Source: Mycolicibacterium chubuense
GTDB taxonomy: Bacteria > Actinomycetota > Actinomycetes > Mycobacteriales > Mycobacteriaceae
Assembly (NCBI RefSeq): GCF_001044255.1
Contig: NZ_JYNX01000059.1
Span: 21,059 to 85,058, forward strand
Length of the DNA: 64,000 nucleotides
Reading direction: 5' to 3'
In this document: positions 45,810 through 54,947 of the stretch, one piece after another
Position numbering within the stretch: position 1 is the first letter of the stretch
How the letters are laid out: every line of letters begins with the position of its first letter
The notes under the pieces: model-generated
The model's database searches: none
What the model was told of the DNA's origin: nothing
The model's input: only the letters and a program-made list of their open reading frames with translations
Made by a program: the position numbers and the translations under genes

Positions 45810-46963
45810 TACGCTGACTCTTCTCCCCCGAGTCGCTGCGCTCCTGCCCCGCCGGAACCGCCTTGCTGGGCGGTGCGCTGGCTGTCCAGCGCCTCGAGCA
45901 CGTCGTCGGCCCGCACCCCGCCGATCACCTGGCCGCCCCCGTCGACGGCGACTCCGAGTCCGGCCGGGGAGGACAGCGCCGCGTCCAGCGCGAGCCGCAG
46001 GGTGCCGTCCGGCCGGAACAGCGAGCCGCCGGCGATCGTGCTGTCGTAGAGCGAACTTCCCGACCGGTGCAACTCGACACCCTCGGCATTGATCCATGCG
46101 TAGGGGGTGCCGTCCGGCCGGGTGACCAGCACCCAGTCGCCGGGCGCCAGCGACAGGGCGTCGATCTCGGGTTCCCCGACATGGCGGATCTCGTGCAGCG
46201 GAAGGCCGGTGGCGTGGAAGAACTGCAGCCCCCGGTAGCCGCGGTCGGCGCCGACGAAGCCCGCGACGTCGTCGTTGGCGGGATTGGACAGCAGCCGGGC
46301 GGGGGCGTCGTACTGCTGCAGGACACCGCCGCGGCCGAACACCGCGACCCGGTCGCCGAGTTTGATCGCCTCGTCGATGTCGTGGGTGACGAACACGATC
46401 GTCTTACGCAATTCGCTTTGCAGACGCAGGATCTCGGCCTGCAGATCGTCGCGGACCACGGGATCGACGGCGCTGAAGGGTTCGTCCATCAACAGAATGG
46501 GCGGGTCGGCGGCCAACGCCCGCGCCACCCCGACGCGCTGCTGCTGCCCGCCGGACAGCTGCGCCGGGTAGCGGTTGGCCAACGCCGGGTCCAGGCCCAC
46601 CCGCTCGAGCACCGCGAGCGCGGATTTGCGTGCGGTGCGCCGGGATTCGCCGCGCAGCACCGGGACGGTCGCGACGTTGTCGACCACCCGCAGATGCGGC
46701 ATCAGGCCGGCACTCTGGATCACGTAACCCATCCCCAGCCGCAGCTTGACGGGGTCGACCTTGGTGACGTCCTCGCCGTTGACCGTCAGCGTCCCCGAGG
46801 TCGGCTCGATCATCCGATTGATCATCCGCATCGAGGTCGTCTTGCCACAGCCCGACGGCCCGACGAACACGGTGAGCGTGCCCTCGGGCACCTCCAGCGT
46901 GAGGTCGTCGACCGCGACGGTGCCGTCCGGGTACTTCTTCGTGACGTTGGTGAAGGTGATCAC
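45809..46963 (-). CDS. proV: Osmoprotectant ABC transporter ATPase ProV with CBS-type C-terminus
   Basis: 384 residues. Walker A 'GPSGCGKTT', signature 'LSGGQQQR', Walker B 'ILLMDEPFSAVDP' and 'FVTHDIDEAIKLGD' are typical of OpuCA/ProV. Residues from about 245 to 365 form a CBS-like region that in relatives senses ionic strength or cyclic dinucleotides. The C-terminus 'GGSGGAGAQRLGG' is disordered. Lies seven bases after proX. Confidence 0.92.
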   Translation of the reverse strand: MITFTNVTKKYPDGTVAVDDLTLEVPEGTLTVFVGPSGCGKTTSMRMINRMIEPTSGTLTVNGEDVTKVDPVKLRLGMGYVIQSAGLMPHLRVVDNVATVPVLRGESRRTARKSALAVLERVGLDPALANRYPAQLSGGQQQRVGVARALAADPPILLMDEPFSAVDPVVRDDLQAEILRLQSELRKTIVFVTHDIDEAIKLGDRVAVFGRGGVLQQYDAPARLLSNPANDDVAGFVGADRGYRGLQFFHATGLPLHEIRHVGEPEIDALSLAPGDWVLVTRPDGTPYAWINAEGVELHRSGSSLYDSTIAGGSLFRPDGTLRLALDAALSSPAGLGVAVDGGGQVIGGVRADDVLEALDSQRTAQQGGSGGAGAQRLGGEESA

Positions 46964-46969
46964 GGCTGC

Positions 46970-47935
46970 CTATTTCTGTACGGGCTTGTCGAAGCCGTTG
47001 TCGGCGATCCACTTTCCCGCCGCTTCGTCGGGGTCGATGCCCTGGTTGCCCTCCACCGCGGTGTTCATCTGAATCAGCGCTTCGGTGGTGAGCTTGGCGC
47101 TGACCGCGTCGAGCACCGTCTTGAGGTCGCTCGACATCTTCTGCGACGCGACCAACGGGACCACGTTCGCCGCCAGGAACACGTTCTTCGGGTCTTCGAG
47201 AACCACCAGCTTGCTCTGCTCGATCGCCGGCGACGTGGAGAAGATGTTGGCCGCGGTCACCGTGCCGCCGGTGAGCGCCTGCACCGTCGCCGGGCCGCCA
47301 CCGTCGCTGATGGCGACGAAGTTGGCCGGCGGGATGTCCAGACCGTACTTCTCCTTGAGTCCGACCAACCCGGTCTGGCGGGTCTGGAACTCCGACGGCG
47401 CACCGACTTTCACCTCGGCAGAATGCTGTGCGAGATCGGCGATGGACTTCAGATTCCAGCGCTGCGCGGTCGCCTCGGACACCGCGAGGGTGTCCTTGTC
47501 CTCCGCGGGGGCCGGAGTGAGGATCGACAGGTCACCGGGCAGGGCCTTGAACAGTGCGAGCAGCACGGCGTCAGGGGTGGTCGCCGCGCTCTTGGCGTCG
47601 AAGTACTGCAGCAGGTTGCCGGTGTACTCGGGGATCAGGTCGATCGAGTGGTCCTGCACCGCGGGGATGTAGGTCTCGCGGCTGCCGATCCCGAACTGAC
47701 GCGACACCGTGAAGCCGTTGGCCTCGAGTGCCTGGGCGTAGATCTCGGCGATGATCTTCGACTCGGTGAAATCCGCCGACCCCACCTTGATCGACTTCAG
47801 ATCACCGGAGACTTCGCCGCCGCCGAGCGGATTGGAGCTGCCGCAGGCCGCCACCGTCACCGCCATGACGAGCACCAGCACAGCGCGCCATCGGAACCCT
47901 CGGAACTTTCGGGCTGGCTTTCGGGAGCTAGTCAC
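46970..47935 (-). CDS. proX: Osmoprotectant-binding lipoprotein ProX
   Basis: 321 residues. Lipobox 'TVAAC' (Cys31) anchors it outside the membrane. The OpuAC/OpuCC-type domain starts 'IKVGSADFTESKIIAEIYAQALEANG' and includes 'DLIPEYTGNLLQYFD', a typical quaternary-amine cage region with aromatic residues. GTG 47935 has AAAGGA eight bases upstream. First gene of the four-gene importer operon, divergent from the LapA-like gene. Confidence 0.92.
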   Translation of the reverse strand: MTSSRKPARKFRGFRWRAVLVLVMAVTVAACGSSNPLGGGEVSGDLKSIKVGSADFTESKIIAEIYAQALEANGFTVSRQFGIGSRETYIPAVQDHSIDLIPEYTGNLLQYFDAKSAATTPDAVLLALFKALPGDLSILTPAPAEDKDTLAVSEATAQRWNLKSIADLAQHSAEVKVGAPSEFQTRQTGLVGLKEKYGLDIPPANFVAISDGGGPATVQALTGGTVTAANIFSTSPAIEQSKLVVLEDPKNVFLAANVVPLVASQKMSSDLKTVLDAVSAKLTTEALIQMNTAVEGNQGIDPDEAAGKWIADNGFDKPVQK

Positions 47936-48030
47936 GCCGGACGTCCTTTCCAGGTCGCGGAAACTTTCGTGACCCTAACGCGATCACCCTGCATGTTTCA
48001 TTCGAAGCCGCAAAGGGCAAAGATGGAGCC

Positions 48031-48396
48031 ATGTCCAGCGACCCCTTCGCGTCGGCCGAGCCGTCACCACCGCCGCCGCCGCCGTTCGACGCGCCCGCCA
48101 CCCCGGCGGCGGGGACCGTGCCCCCGGCGAAGTCGGCTGTCCACCGCACCCGCGCCGCAGCGCTGTGGTCGGCGCTGACGCTCGGCTTCCTGATCCTCAT
48201 CGTGCTGCTGATCTTCATCGCGCAGAACACCGAGTCGGCAGCGTTCCAGTTCCTCGGCTGGCAGTGGAGCCTGCCGCTGGGGGTGGCCATCCTGTTCGCG
48301 GCGGTGGCCGGCGGACTGCTGACGGTCGCCGTCGGCGCGGTACGCATCTTCCAGCTACGCCGCGCGGCGAAGAAGAACCTCAAGGGCGGTGTCTAG
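48031..48396 (+). CDS. LapA-domain membrane protein
   Basis: 121 residues: a Pro/Ala-rich N-terminus (about 1-45), two membrane spans ('LWSALTLGFLILIVLLIFIA' and 'VAILFAAVAGGLLTVAVGAV') joined by the LapA motif 'QNTESAAFQFLGWQWSLPLG', then a basic tail. The equivalent of Rv3760 beside the pro operon in M. tuberculosis. LapA proteins are small inner-membrane proteins linked to envelope assembly in Gram-negatives; role here unknown. Convergent with the transglutaminase gene, five bases apart. Confidence 0.87.
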   Translation: MSSDPFASAEPSPPPPPPFDAPATPAAGTVPPAKSAVHRTRAAALWSALTLGFLILIVLLIFIAQNTESAAFQFLGWQWSLPLGVAILFAAVAGGLLTVAVGAVRIFQLRRAAKKNLKGGV

Positions 48397-48401
48397 CCGT
48401 C

Positions 48402-49214
48402 TCACTGGATCGACACCAACTGGTCGATCGAGTCGCGCGGCAGATCGCCGTCGACCGTCGCGGTGACGGTCATGTTGTTCACGGTGATCGCGCCCTTGTG
48501 GTTGTCGAGCCAGGCGGTGTCCGCGGCGTCGCGTCCGGTGGCGATGCGGACCAGGGACTGGCGCGGCGCCAGCAGGGTGGCGTCGACCACCCGCCACTGA
48601 CCGTCGACGAACGCCTCGGCCACGGCGTGGAAGTCCATGGGCTGGCACCCCGGCGCGTACACCGACACCAGCCGCGCGGGCACGTTTACCGCCCGCAGCA
48701 GCGCGACCACGAGATGCGCGTAATCGCGGCAGACACCTTCACCGGCGAGCAGCGTGTCCGCCGCTCCGTCGATCGGATCACTGGAGCCGGGGACGTAGTT
48801 GAGCCGGGACCCGACCCAGGAGGACACCTTCTCGAGGATCGTGGCAGTGTCGGCAAGATCACCGAACTCCGTCGCGGCGAAACCGAAGAACTTGTCCGCC
48901 TCGGCGTACCGGCTGGGCCGCAGATAGGTCGAGAAATCGATGTCGCGCAGCGGCGGCGGGTCCGCCTGCCCGATTACGCTGGCCGAGTAGCTGACCTTCA
49001 GATTGCCCTTCGCGACCTCGAGCGTGTGGATGCGGTTGCCGTGTTCACCCGCGATCTCCTTGATGTCAGCCGAGGGAATCTCCTTGCCGTCCAACACGAA
49101 TGACAGGGATTCGGTGACCTCGACGCCCGACTGCGGGGCGACGGCGATCTGGAATTCGAGCGTCGTGGGCGCAGTGATCTCCACGTCCAGCTCCGCGCCG
49201 ACATCACGTTTCAT
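48402..49214 (-). CDS. Transglutaminase-like cysteine protease family protein
   Basis: 270 residues. The papain-fold triad is seen as Cys in 'GEGVCRDYAHLVVALLRAV', His in 'DFHAVAEAFVDGQW' and Asp in 'VVDATLLAP'. An N-terminal beta region precedes it. No signal peptide, so cytoplasmic. ATG 49214 starts the conserved part; the frame stays open to 49274. The exact activity of such bacterial transglutaminase-like proteins (protease or amidase) is unknown. Confidence 0.87.
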   Translation of the reverse strand: MKRDVGAELDVEITAPTTLEFQIAVAPQSGVEVTESLSFVLDGKEIPSADIKEIAGEHGNRIHTLEVAKGNLKVSYSASVIGQADPPPLRDIDFSTYLRPSRYAEADKFFGFAATEFGDLADTATILEKVSSWVGSRLNYVPGSSDPIDGAADTLLAGEGVCRDYAHLVVALLRAVNVPARLVSVYAPGCQPMDFHAVAEAFVDGQWRVVDATLLAPRQSLVRIATGRDAADTAWLDNHKGAITVNNMTVTATVDGDLPRDSIDQLVSIQ

Positions 49215-49314
49215 GGCGGTGGGCCTTCTTGTCGGGTCGCGATGGTGAGCGGGCGGGGCGATCGTTTGGGGCACGCGCTTCTCTACCCAGGGTGAGCTGC
49301 GACGAAACCCCAGC

Positions 49315-50334
49315 CTAGGCCAGCTCAGCCAACCCTGCAGCGATCAACGGAGGGACGGCCTCACCGACCTTGTCCGTCTCGTCGGTCACCCCGGCCTCGC
49401 GGGAGCGGTAGGCGATGCCCGCGCCGATGATCGCGAGCTTGAAGTAGGCCAGCGCCATGTAGAAGTCCCAGTCGTGCAGATCCTGCCCGGCGGCGCGGGC
49501 GTACTTCTCAGCCAGCGCATCCGGGTCCGGGATCAGCTCCGACGCCCACGCCGCGTCGGCGTGCACGTAATGGAACGTGGGATGCCGGTACACGCACATC
49601 AGCGCCGCATCGCTGATCGGGTCGCCGAGCGTGGACATCTCCCAGTCCAGCACCGCCACCACCCGGGTCGGATCGTCGGCGTCGAGGATCGTGTTGTCGA
49701 TGCGGTAGTCGCCGTGCACGATGGCCGACCGGCTGTGCGCGGGGACCGCCTCGGCGAGCTTGGCGTGCAGCCGCTTGACGTCCGCATCGCACGGGTCGTC
49801 CGGGCGCTTGACCAGTTCCCACTGCGAGCCCCACCGCCGCACCTGGCGCTCCAGGTACCCGGTGGGCTTGCCGAAGTCACCGAGTCCGACGGCATCGGGG
49901 TCGACGGCGTGCAGGTCGGCCAGCACCCCGATCAGCGCGTCGACGCACGCCTCGATGGTGTCCCTGCCGCCGAGCGCCTCGAGCTGGCCGGTGTGGCGCA
50001 CCACCCGGCCCGGCACGTACTCGACCATCTGGAACGGCGCACCGAGCACGGAGTCGTCGTTGCGCATCGTCACCGCGCGGGCGACCGGCACCGCGGTGTC
50101 GGCCAGCGCCGCGACCACCCGGTACTCGCGGGCCATGTCGTGCGCCGACGGGGTCAGCCCGTGCAGCGGCGGCCGCCGCAGCACCCACTTCGACGCATCG
50201 TCGAAGACGAGGAACGTCAGGTTCGACCGGCCGCCGGAGACGAGCTCGGCCCGCAGTTCTCCGTCCCGTGGCACGTCGGCCTCGCGCAGATGCCGGTCCA
50301 GTGCGGCCAGATCCAAGCCCTCGAGGTCAGTCAC
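49315..50334 (-). CDS. Phosphotransferase family protein (FadE36/ACAD10-like kinase)
   Basis: 339 residues of the APH/choline-kinase fold. Nucleotide loop region 'SGGRSNLTFLV', catalytic loop 'IVHGDYRIDNTIL' and metal motif 'VVAVLDWEMSTLGDP' are intact. It resembles the kinase half of ACAD10/11 proteins, which phosphorylate 4-hydroxyacyl-CoAs in fatty acid degradation; that substrate is inference. GTG 50334 start. In M. tuberculosis the gene at this position is called fadE36 although it is not an acyl-CoA dehydrogenase. Confidence 0.87.
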   Translation of the reverse strand: MTDLEGLDLAALDRHLREADVPRDGELRAELVSGGRSNLTFLVFDDASKWVLRRPPLHGLTPSAHDMAREYRVVAALADTAVPVARAVTMRNDDSVLGAPFQMVEYVPGRVVRHTGQLEALGGRDTIEACVDALIGVLADLHAVDPDAVGLGDFGKPTGYLERQVRRWGSQWELVKRPDDPCDADVKRLHAKLAEAVPAHSRSAIVHGDYRIDNTILDADDPTRVVAVLDWEMSTLGDPISDAALMCVYRHPTFHYVHADAAWASELIPDPDALAEKYARAAGQDLHDWDFYMALAYFKLAIIGAGIAYRSREAGVTDETDKVGEAVPPLIAAGLAELA

Positions 50335-50344
50335 GGGAACTTGT

Positions 50345-50953
50345 CTACCACCGCTGGTTCCGGGGCAATAAGTCCCATACGTGTTCGGTGCCGTTGACGC
50401 TCGCGACCGAGAGTCGCCCGGTGCGCGAGGACAGCAGCCGCGTCACCGATGCGTAGTCGACGTGGAACGACAGCAGCCGTTCGGTGCCCAGGATCGCGTG
50501 CAGCAGCACGTTGATCACACCGCCGTGGCTGAAGACCGCGACCGTGTCGTCGTGGTCGGCCGCCTGCACGAGGTCGTCGATGCCGGCGGTGATGCGGGCG
50601 CGGAACGCGTCCTCGTCCACGCCGCTCGGGAGATGGCCGTCGATCAGCCGCTGCAACTCCTGCGGGTTCTCCTTCGCGATCTGCTCGATCGGGATGTAGT
50701 GCGGGAGGTCGCGGTCGTACTCGGCGAGCCGGTCGTCCACCTCGATCGGCAATCCGAGCTTGTCGGCCAGCGGCCGGCCCGTCTCGATGGCCCGCACCTG
50801 CGGGCTGCTCACCAACCGGGTGATCGGGAAGCGGGCCAGCGCATCGGGCAGCCGCGCCGCCTGCGCAGCACCTTCGTCGGACAGTCGGGGATCCGAGCCC
50901 TCCCCGGGCTCGCTGCGCAGTGGTAGCGCATGTCGGACCAGAAGCAGTTGCAC
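50345..50953 (-). CDS. Histidine phosphatase superfamily protein
   Basis: 202 residues. RHG-type N-terminus reads 'LLLVRHALPL' with the nucleophilic histidine and arginine, 'SSPQVRAIET' supplies the second arginine, and 'VAVFSHGGVINVLL' the second histidine. A phosphomonoesterase or mutase; substrate unknown. GTG 50953 has TATGGT six bases upstream, pointing to leaderless expression. It is 18 bases from the divergent SDR start and 10 bases before the kinase gene in the same direction. Confidence 0.9.
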   Translation of the reverse strand: MQLLLVRHALPLRSEPGEGSDPRLSDEGAAQAARLPDALARFPITRLVSSPQVRAIETGRPLADKLGLPIEVDDRLAEYDRDLPHYIPIEQIAKENPQELQRLIDGHLPSGVDEDAFRARITAGIDDLVQAADHDDTVAVFSHGGVINVLLHAILGTERLLSFHVDYASVTRLLSSRTGRLSVASVNGTEHVWDLLPRNQRW

Positions 50954-50959
50954 CGTGCC

Positions 50960-50965
50960 ACCATA
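50960..50965 (-). promoter_or_regulatory. -10 element (TATGGT) for the phosphatase gene
   Basis: Minus strand TATGGT, six bases, then GTG 50953, within the narrow divergent gap. Confidence 0.4.
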
Positions 50966-50971
50966 GGGCGC

Positions 50972-51733
50972 GTGTCAGGTTATGCCGATTCGCTGTTCGA
51001 TCTCACCGACCGGGTGGTGCTGGTCACCGGCGGCAGCCGCGGTCTGGGGCGGGAGATGGCGTTCGCGGCGGCGCGGTGTGGCGCCGACGTCGTCATCGCC
51101 AGCCGCAAGTACGACGCATGCGTGGCCACCGCCGAGGAGATCGCCGCCGAGACCGGCCGGGCCGCGTTGCCGTACGCGGTGCACGTGGGCCGGTGGAACG
51201 AGCTCGACGGCCTGGTCGACGCCGCCTACGACCGATTCGGCCGGGTCGACGTGCTGGTCAACAACGCCGGCATGTCCCCGCTCTACGGCACGCTCGGCGA
51301 CGTCACCGAGAAGCTGTTCGACGCGGTGATGAATCTGAATCTCAAGGGCCCGTTCCGGTTGTCGGCTCTGGTCGGTGAGCGCATGGTGGCCGCCGGCGGC
51401 GGCTCGATCATCAACGTCAGCACGCATGGCTCGCTGCGACCGGACCCGTCGTTCCTCCCCTACGCCGCATCGAAGGCGGGGCTGAACGCGATGACCGAGG
51501 GACTCGCCAAGGCGTTCGGTCCGACGGTGCGCGTCAACACGCTGATGCCCGGCCCGTTCCTCACCGATATCAGCACGGCGTGGAACCTGTCCGGAGACAA
51601 CCCCTTCCGGCATTTCGCGCTGCAGCGCGCCGGTCAGCCCAGCGAGATCGTCGGCGCCGCAGTGTTTCTGATGTCGGACGCGTCGAGCTTCACCACCGGG
51701 TCGATCGTCCGCGCCGACGGCGGGATGCCCTAG
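50972..51733 (+). CDS. Short-chain dehydrogenase/reductase
   Basis: 253 residues from GTG 50972. Motifs: 'TGGSRGLGREMA', 'VLVNNAGMSPLYG', 'IINVSTHGSLRPDPSFLPYAASKAGL' with Ser, Tyr and Lys of the active site. An NAD(P)-dependent oxidoreductase with unknown substrate, possibly 3-oxoacyl-type. The frame is open to ATG 50930 but that part overlaps the divergent phosphatase start. Its stop overlaps the end of the large cyclase gene by four bases. Confidence 0.9.
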   Translation: MSGYADSLFDLTDRVVLVTGGSRGLGREMAFAAARCGADVVIASRKYDACVATAEEIAAETGRAALPYAVHVGRWNELDGLVDAAYDRFGRVDVLVNNAGMSPLYGTLGDVTEKLFDAVMNLNLKGPFRLSALVGERMVAAGGGSIINVSTHGSLRPDPSFLPYAASKAGLNAMTEGLAKAFGPTVRVNTLMPGPFLTDISTAWNLSGDNPFRHFALQRAGQPSEIVGAAVFLMSDASSFTTGSIVRADGGMP

Positions 51734-54700
51734 AGCATTCGGGCGGCCTCGGCGATGTGACCGTCGAAGCCACACGCGGCCGACATCAGCCGATAGCGAG
51801 ACACATGATCCCGGTACTCGTCCTCTGCTCCCGTCTGTCTCGCCAGCAGCGCCCGCAGCCGAAGAACAGGAAGGCGATGCAGAACGAATCCGACATCCGT
51901 CGGCACCGTCGACAATCGTTCGATCGCTCCTCGAGCCATCTCGAGATCGTGCCGCTTGCCGCGACGCAGCAACGCTTCGACGACCACCGACGTGGCAGGA
52001 CCACGGTACGCCATCTCGCCGCTGGTGAACTGCTCGTCAAGCACGCCCTTGGCGAGGTCAAGCGCCCCATCAGGATCGTCCGCCTCGAGACGCTCACGCG
52101 CCAGTTCGATATCGGAAAGCCGACGCAACGTGAAAGTCAGCCTATCGCGCACTATCAGTTCGCGCGCCGTCTGCAGCGCCTCGATCCCGACCGAACCATG
52201 GTTCTCGGGCGTGTGTAGCAGACACATTGCCCGATTCATGTACGAGAAGGCAAGTGCGGCATTATCACCCGACTGCTTCGCGACCTCCACAGACTCCTCC
52301 GTCATGGACATGTCGCTCGAATCGGGAAGTACTGCACCGTGCACGACGGCGCCAGAAAACCTGTACAGCTGTGTCACGATCCGCGTGGCTGCGTCGAACG
52401 ATCGAGCCATTTCGATCCCGCGCTGTATATCGGTGCGCCACCCAGGCTGACCCAACACCATCGATGACACTCCCCGCAGCGAGGTCGCCCACGCAAGCGG
52501 GGAACCGAGCACCAGATTGCCCATCTCGAGATCGCCGTCAGCCAGGTCGATGATGCGCTGCGCCAGCCGTCGGCTCTCAATCGCTTGCCCGGCTTCCCAC
52601 TTGGCCTGTGCTGCGCCGTAGAGAAGGCCGACGGTCATCGTCGGATCGCCGATCGACTCGAGCAATGTGGCGAGTTCGGACGCCGTCTTTGCGGACTCCT
52701 GGTGGCGCGAGTTGAAGGTGAGAGTGTTGAGATAGCCCGCCATTCCCACGGCCAGCGACCGCTTGTCGTTCGCCTGCGACGTCAGGCTGCGTAACTCCTC
52801 GAATCCCGTGGATTCGGGATCGCCTCCTACGCGGAAAACTGTGCCACACAACAGTGCCCGAGTCTCGATCCTCATCGCCAGAGCACCTGCGTGACCGTTC
52901 GGCAATTTGTGGGCAATCCGCGCAGCCTGCTCCCAAGCGCCGCGCGAGGCTCGGATGTCGCGCGTTCCGAACCATTCCGCGGCGCGCATCGACCACGTGT
53001 ATGCATCTTTCCAGGCGCCGGCCGACTCGTACTGGGTGGCTATCGCGGCGGCGCCTTCACCGGTGGCTGCGGCATCCGTCTGTTCGATGATGAACGCCGC
53101 ACGTCGGTGCAGTTCTGCGCGCGCCGACTTGAGCTGCGACTCGTATGCCACCTTCTGCGTGAGGGGATGGTGGAAGGCATACGCGCCATCGCCCGCACCA
53201 TGAAGCACATCGACGAGCTGACCTTCGACCAGCGGTTTCCAGTCGGCACTGCCCACGAGGTGCTCAACCAGATCCGCGCGGAACCGCACACCCATCACCG
53301 CCGCGGCGTTGAGCGTGCGCTTGGCAGTCGCGTCGAGCCGATCGATCCGGGCACCGATAGCGGCTTGCAGCGTGGCCGGCACCTGCACATCGTCGACTTC
53401 CCGGTCGCAGACGTAGTTGCCCGAGGTTCCCGCGATCTCGCCCCGCTCCGCAAGATCGCGGATGATCTCCTCGGCGAAGAACGGGATTCCCGCCGCACGC
53501 TCCACGACGACCGCCACCAGTCCGTTGACCGAGGGATCCGCACCGAGCAGTTCTCTGACCAACTCCTGCGTGTCCGCATCGGGAAGCGGGGCGAGTTCTA
53601 TCGTCGTCGCGCCGTCGATCCGGGACAAGGCTCCTCGGTACTCGGGGCGATACGTGATCAGGATCGTCGCCTTCGCGTGGATGATCGCTCGACCGAACTC
53701 CGCAAGCATGGATTCGCTGACCTCATCGATCCAGTGAACGTCTTCGATCACATAGGCAGTGGGTCGTGACCTGGCCAGCGAGATCTTGCTCATCAAGTCG
53801 ATGAGCCGTCGCCGCCGCGCATCGGGGCTCACGTCGGGTAGCGGCATGTCCGTCTCGCCGATTCCGAGCATGTCGTACAGCAGCAACAGATCCTGGTCGT
53901 CGGCATCGTCGATGTCCGCACGAACCATCGATCGCGCCGCAGTCGGTTCGACGCCACCGATTGCGAAAACTGCTCGCAGCAGACGCGAGATCACATTGAA
54001 CGAGATCTCGCGTGCGTGCGACTCACAGTAGGTGAAGAAGACATCGAATCCGCGCTGCGTCGCGGCGCTCATCGATTCCTGGACCAGCCGGGTCTTGCCG
54101 ACGCCCGGCGCCCCCTGCACTGTGACGACGGCACCGAGTCGTTCGCGCGCGTCGTCGAGAACGCCTGCGATACAACGGTTCTCGGACATTCTCCCGACGA
54201 GGCGCGAACGTCGTCGGGTGATTTCACGTTCTACCACCGCAGACAGGAGTCGGTGGACGGGAACCGGTTGGTCGGAGCCCTTGATGCGCGCGAGCTCTCG
54301 GGGACCGAGGTGAAAATCGCCTTCGACGAGTCGGGCAGTCGACTCGCTGAGCATGACGCCGCCGGGTCCAGCGACAGACTCCATGCGCTGCGCCATCCCC
54401 ACGTGGCCCCCCATGGCCGTGTAGGCGATCGGAGCCGAGCCGACATCACCGGCGATGACGAGGCCGGAGTTGAGTCCGATCCTCAAGCGCAGCAACATCC
54501 CCGCGCGCCGTAAGACCGTCGAGTCCATGTTCATGGCCTGGGCTTGGATGTCCAGGGCGGCCAGACATGCCCGGCGAGCATGGTCCTCGAGAGCATTCGG
54601 TATGCCGAACAAGGCCATGATTCCGTCACCGGTGAACTGATTCAGATCACCGCCATAGCGGCGAACCACTGCGCCACAGGAGTCGACCAACTCGGTCATC

Positions 54701-54894
54701 AACTCTCTCAGCCCTTCGGGACCCAGCGCCCCAGCGATCTCCATGGACCTGACCACGTCAGCGAACAGAACCGTGACCTGCTTGTATTCAGCGCCCGACA
54801 ACCGAGTGATCGAAGCGCCGCAGTAGTCACAGAATCGGGCATTTTTCCGCGGCTCGACTCCACAATGCTGGCAAGCGGTCGGAACAGTCGTCAT
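51730..54894 (-). CDS. Zinc-ribbon / class III cyclase-like / AAA ATPase / TPR protein
   Basis: 1054 residues. Cys8, Cys11, Cys22 and Cys25 form a zinc ribbon. A class III nucleotide cyclase domain (about 37-215) keeps metal Asp46 and Asp90 and Arg170, but the purine-specifying Lys and Asp are replaced (Gln86, Ala157) and the transition-state Asn is Gly166. An ATPase module follows with P-loop 'GAPGVGKT' (261-268) and Walker B-like 'AYVIEDVHWID', then a long helical TPR-like region to the end. There is no LuxR HTH. It resembles mycobacterial cyclase-ATPase regulators. Base composition looks less GC-rich than neighbours, hinting at separate origin. Cyclase activity is doubtful. Confidence 0.88.
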   Translation of the reverse strand: MTTVPTACQHCGVEPRKNARFCDYCGASITRLSGAEYKQVTVLFADVVRSMEIAGALGPEGLRELMTELVDSCGAVVRRYGGDLNQFTGDGIMALFGIPNALEDHARRACLAALDIQAQAMNMDSTVLRRAGMLLRLRIGLNSGLVIAGDVGSAPIAYTAMGGHVGMAQRMESVAGPGGVMLSESTARLVEGDFHLGPRELARIKGSDQPVPVHRLLSAVVEREITRRRSRLVGRMSENRCIAGVLDDARERLGAVVTVQGAPGVGKTRLVQESMSAATQRGFDVFFTYCESHAREISFNVISRLLRAVFAIGGVEPTAARSMVRADIDDADDQDLLLLYDMLGIGETDMPLPDVSPDARRRRLIDLMSKISLARSRPTAYVIEDVHWIDEVSESMLAEFGRAIIHAKATILITYRPEYRGALSRIDGATTIELAPLPDADTQELVRELLGADPSVNGLVAVVVERAAGIPFFAEEIIRDLAERGEIAGTSGNYVCDREVDDVQVPATLQAAIGARIDRLDATAKRTLNAAAVMGVRFRADLVEHLVGSADWKPLVEGQLVDVLHGAGDGAYAFHHPLTQKVAYESQLKSARAELHRRAAFIIEQTDAAATGEGAAAIATQYESAGAWKDAYTWSMRAAEWFGTRDIRASRGAWEQAARIAHKLPNGHAGALAMRIETRALLCGTVFRVGGDPESTGFEELRSLTSQANDKRSLAVGMAGYLNTLTFNSRHQESAKTASELATLLESIGDPTMTVGLLYGAAQAKWEAGQAIESRRLAQRIIDLADGDLEMGNLVLGSPLAWATSLRGVSSMVLGQPGWRTDIQRGIEMARSFDAATRIVTQLYRFSGAVVHGAVLPDSSDMSMTEESVEVAKQSGDNAALAFSYMNRAMCLLHTPENHGSVGIEALQTARELIVRDRLTFTLRRLSDIELARERLEADDPDGALDLAKGVLDEQFTSGEMAYRGPATSVVVEALLRRGKRHDLEMARGAIERLSTVPTDVGFVLHRLPVLRLRALLARQTGAEDEYRDHVSRYRLMSAACGFDGHIAEAARML

Positions 54895-54947
54895 AACCCA
54901 GCACTCGCACGTTCAAGGCCCTCTGGTAGACGCAACGATAGACCTCG

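Noticed and set aside
45863-48178. 771-residue plus-strand open frame
   Set aside because: Antisense to proV and proX, whose motifs are complete; composition is that of a shadow frame.
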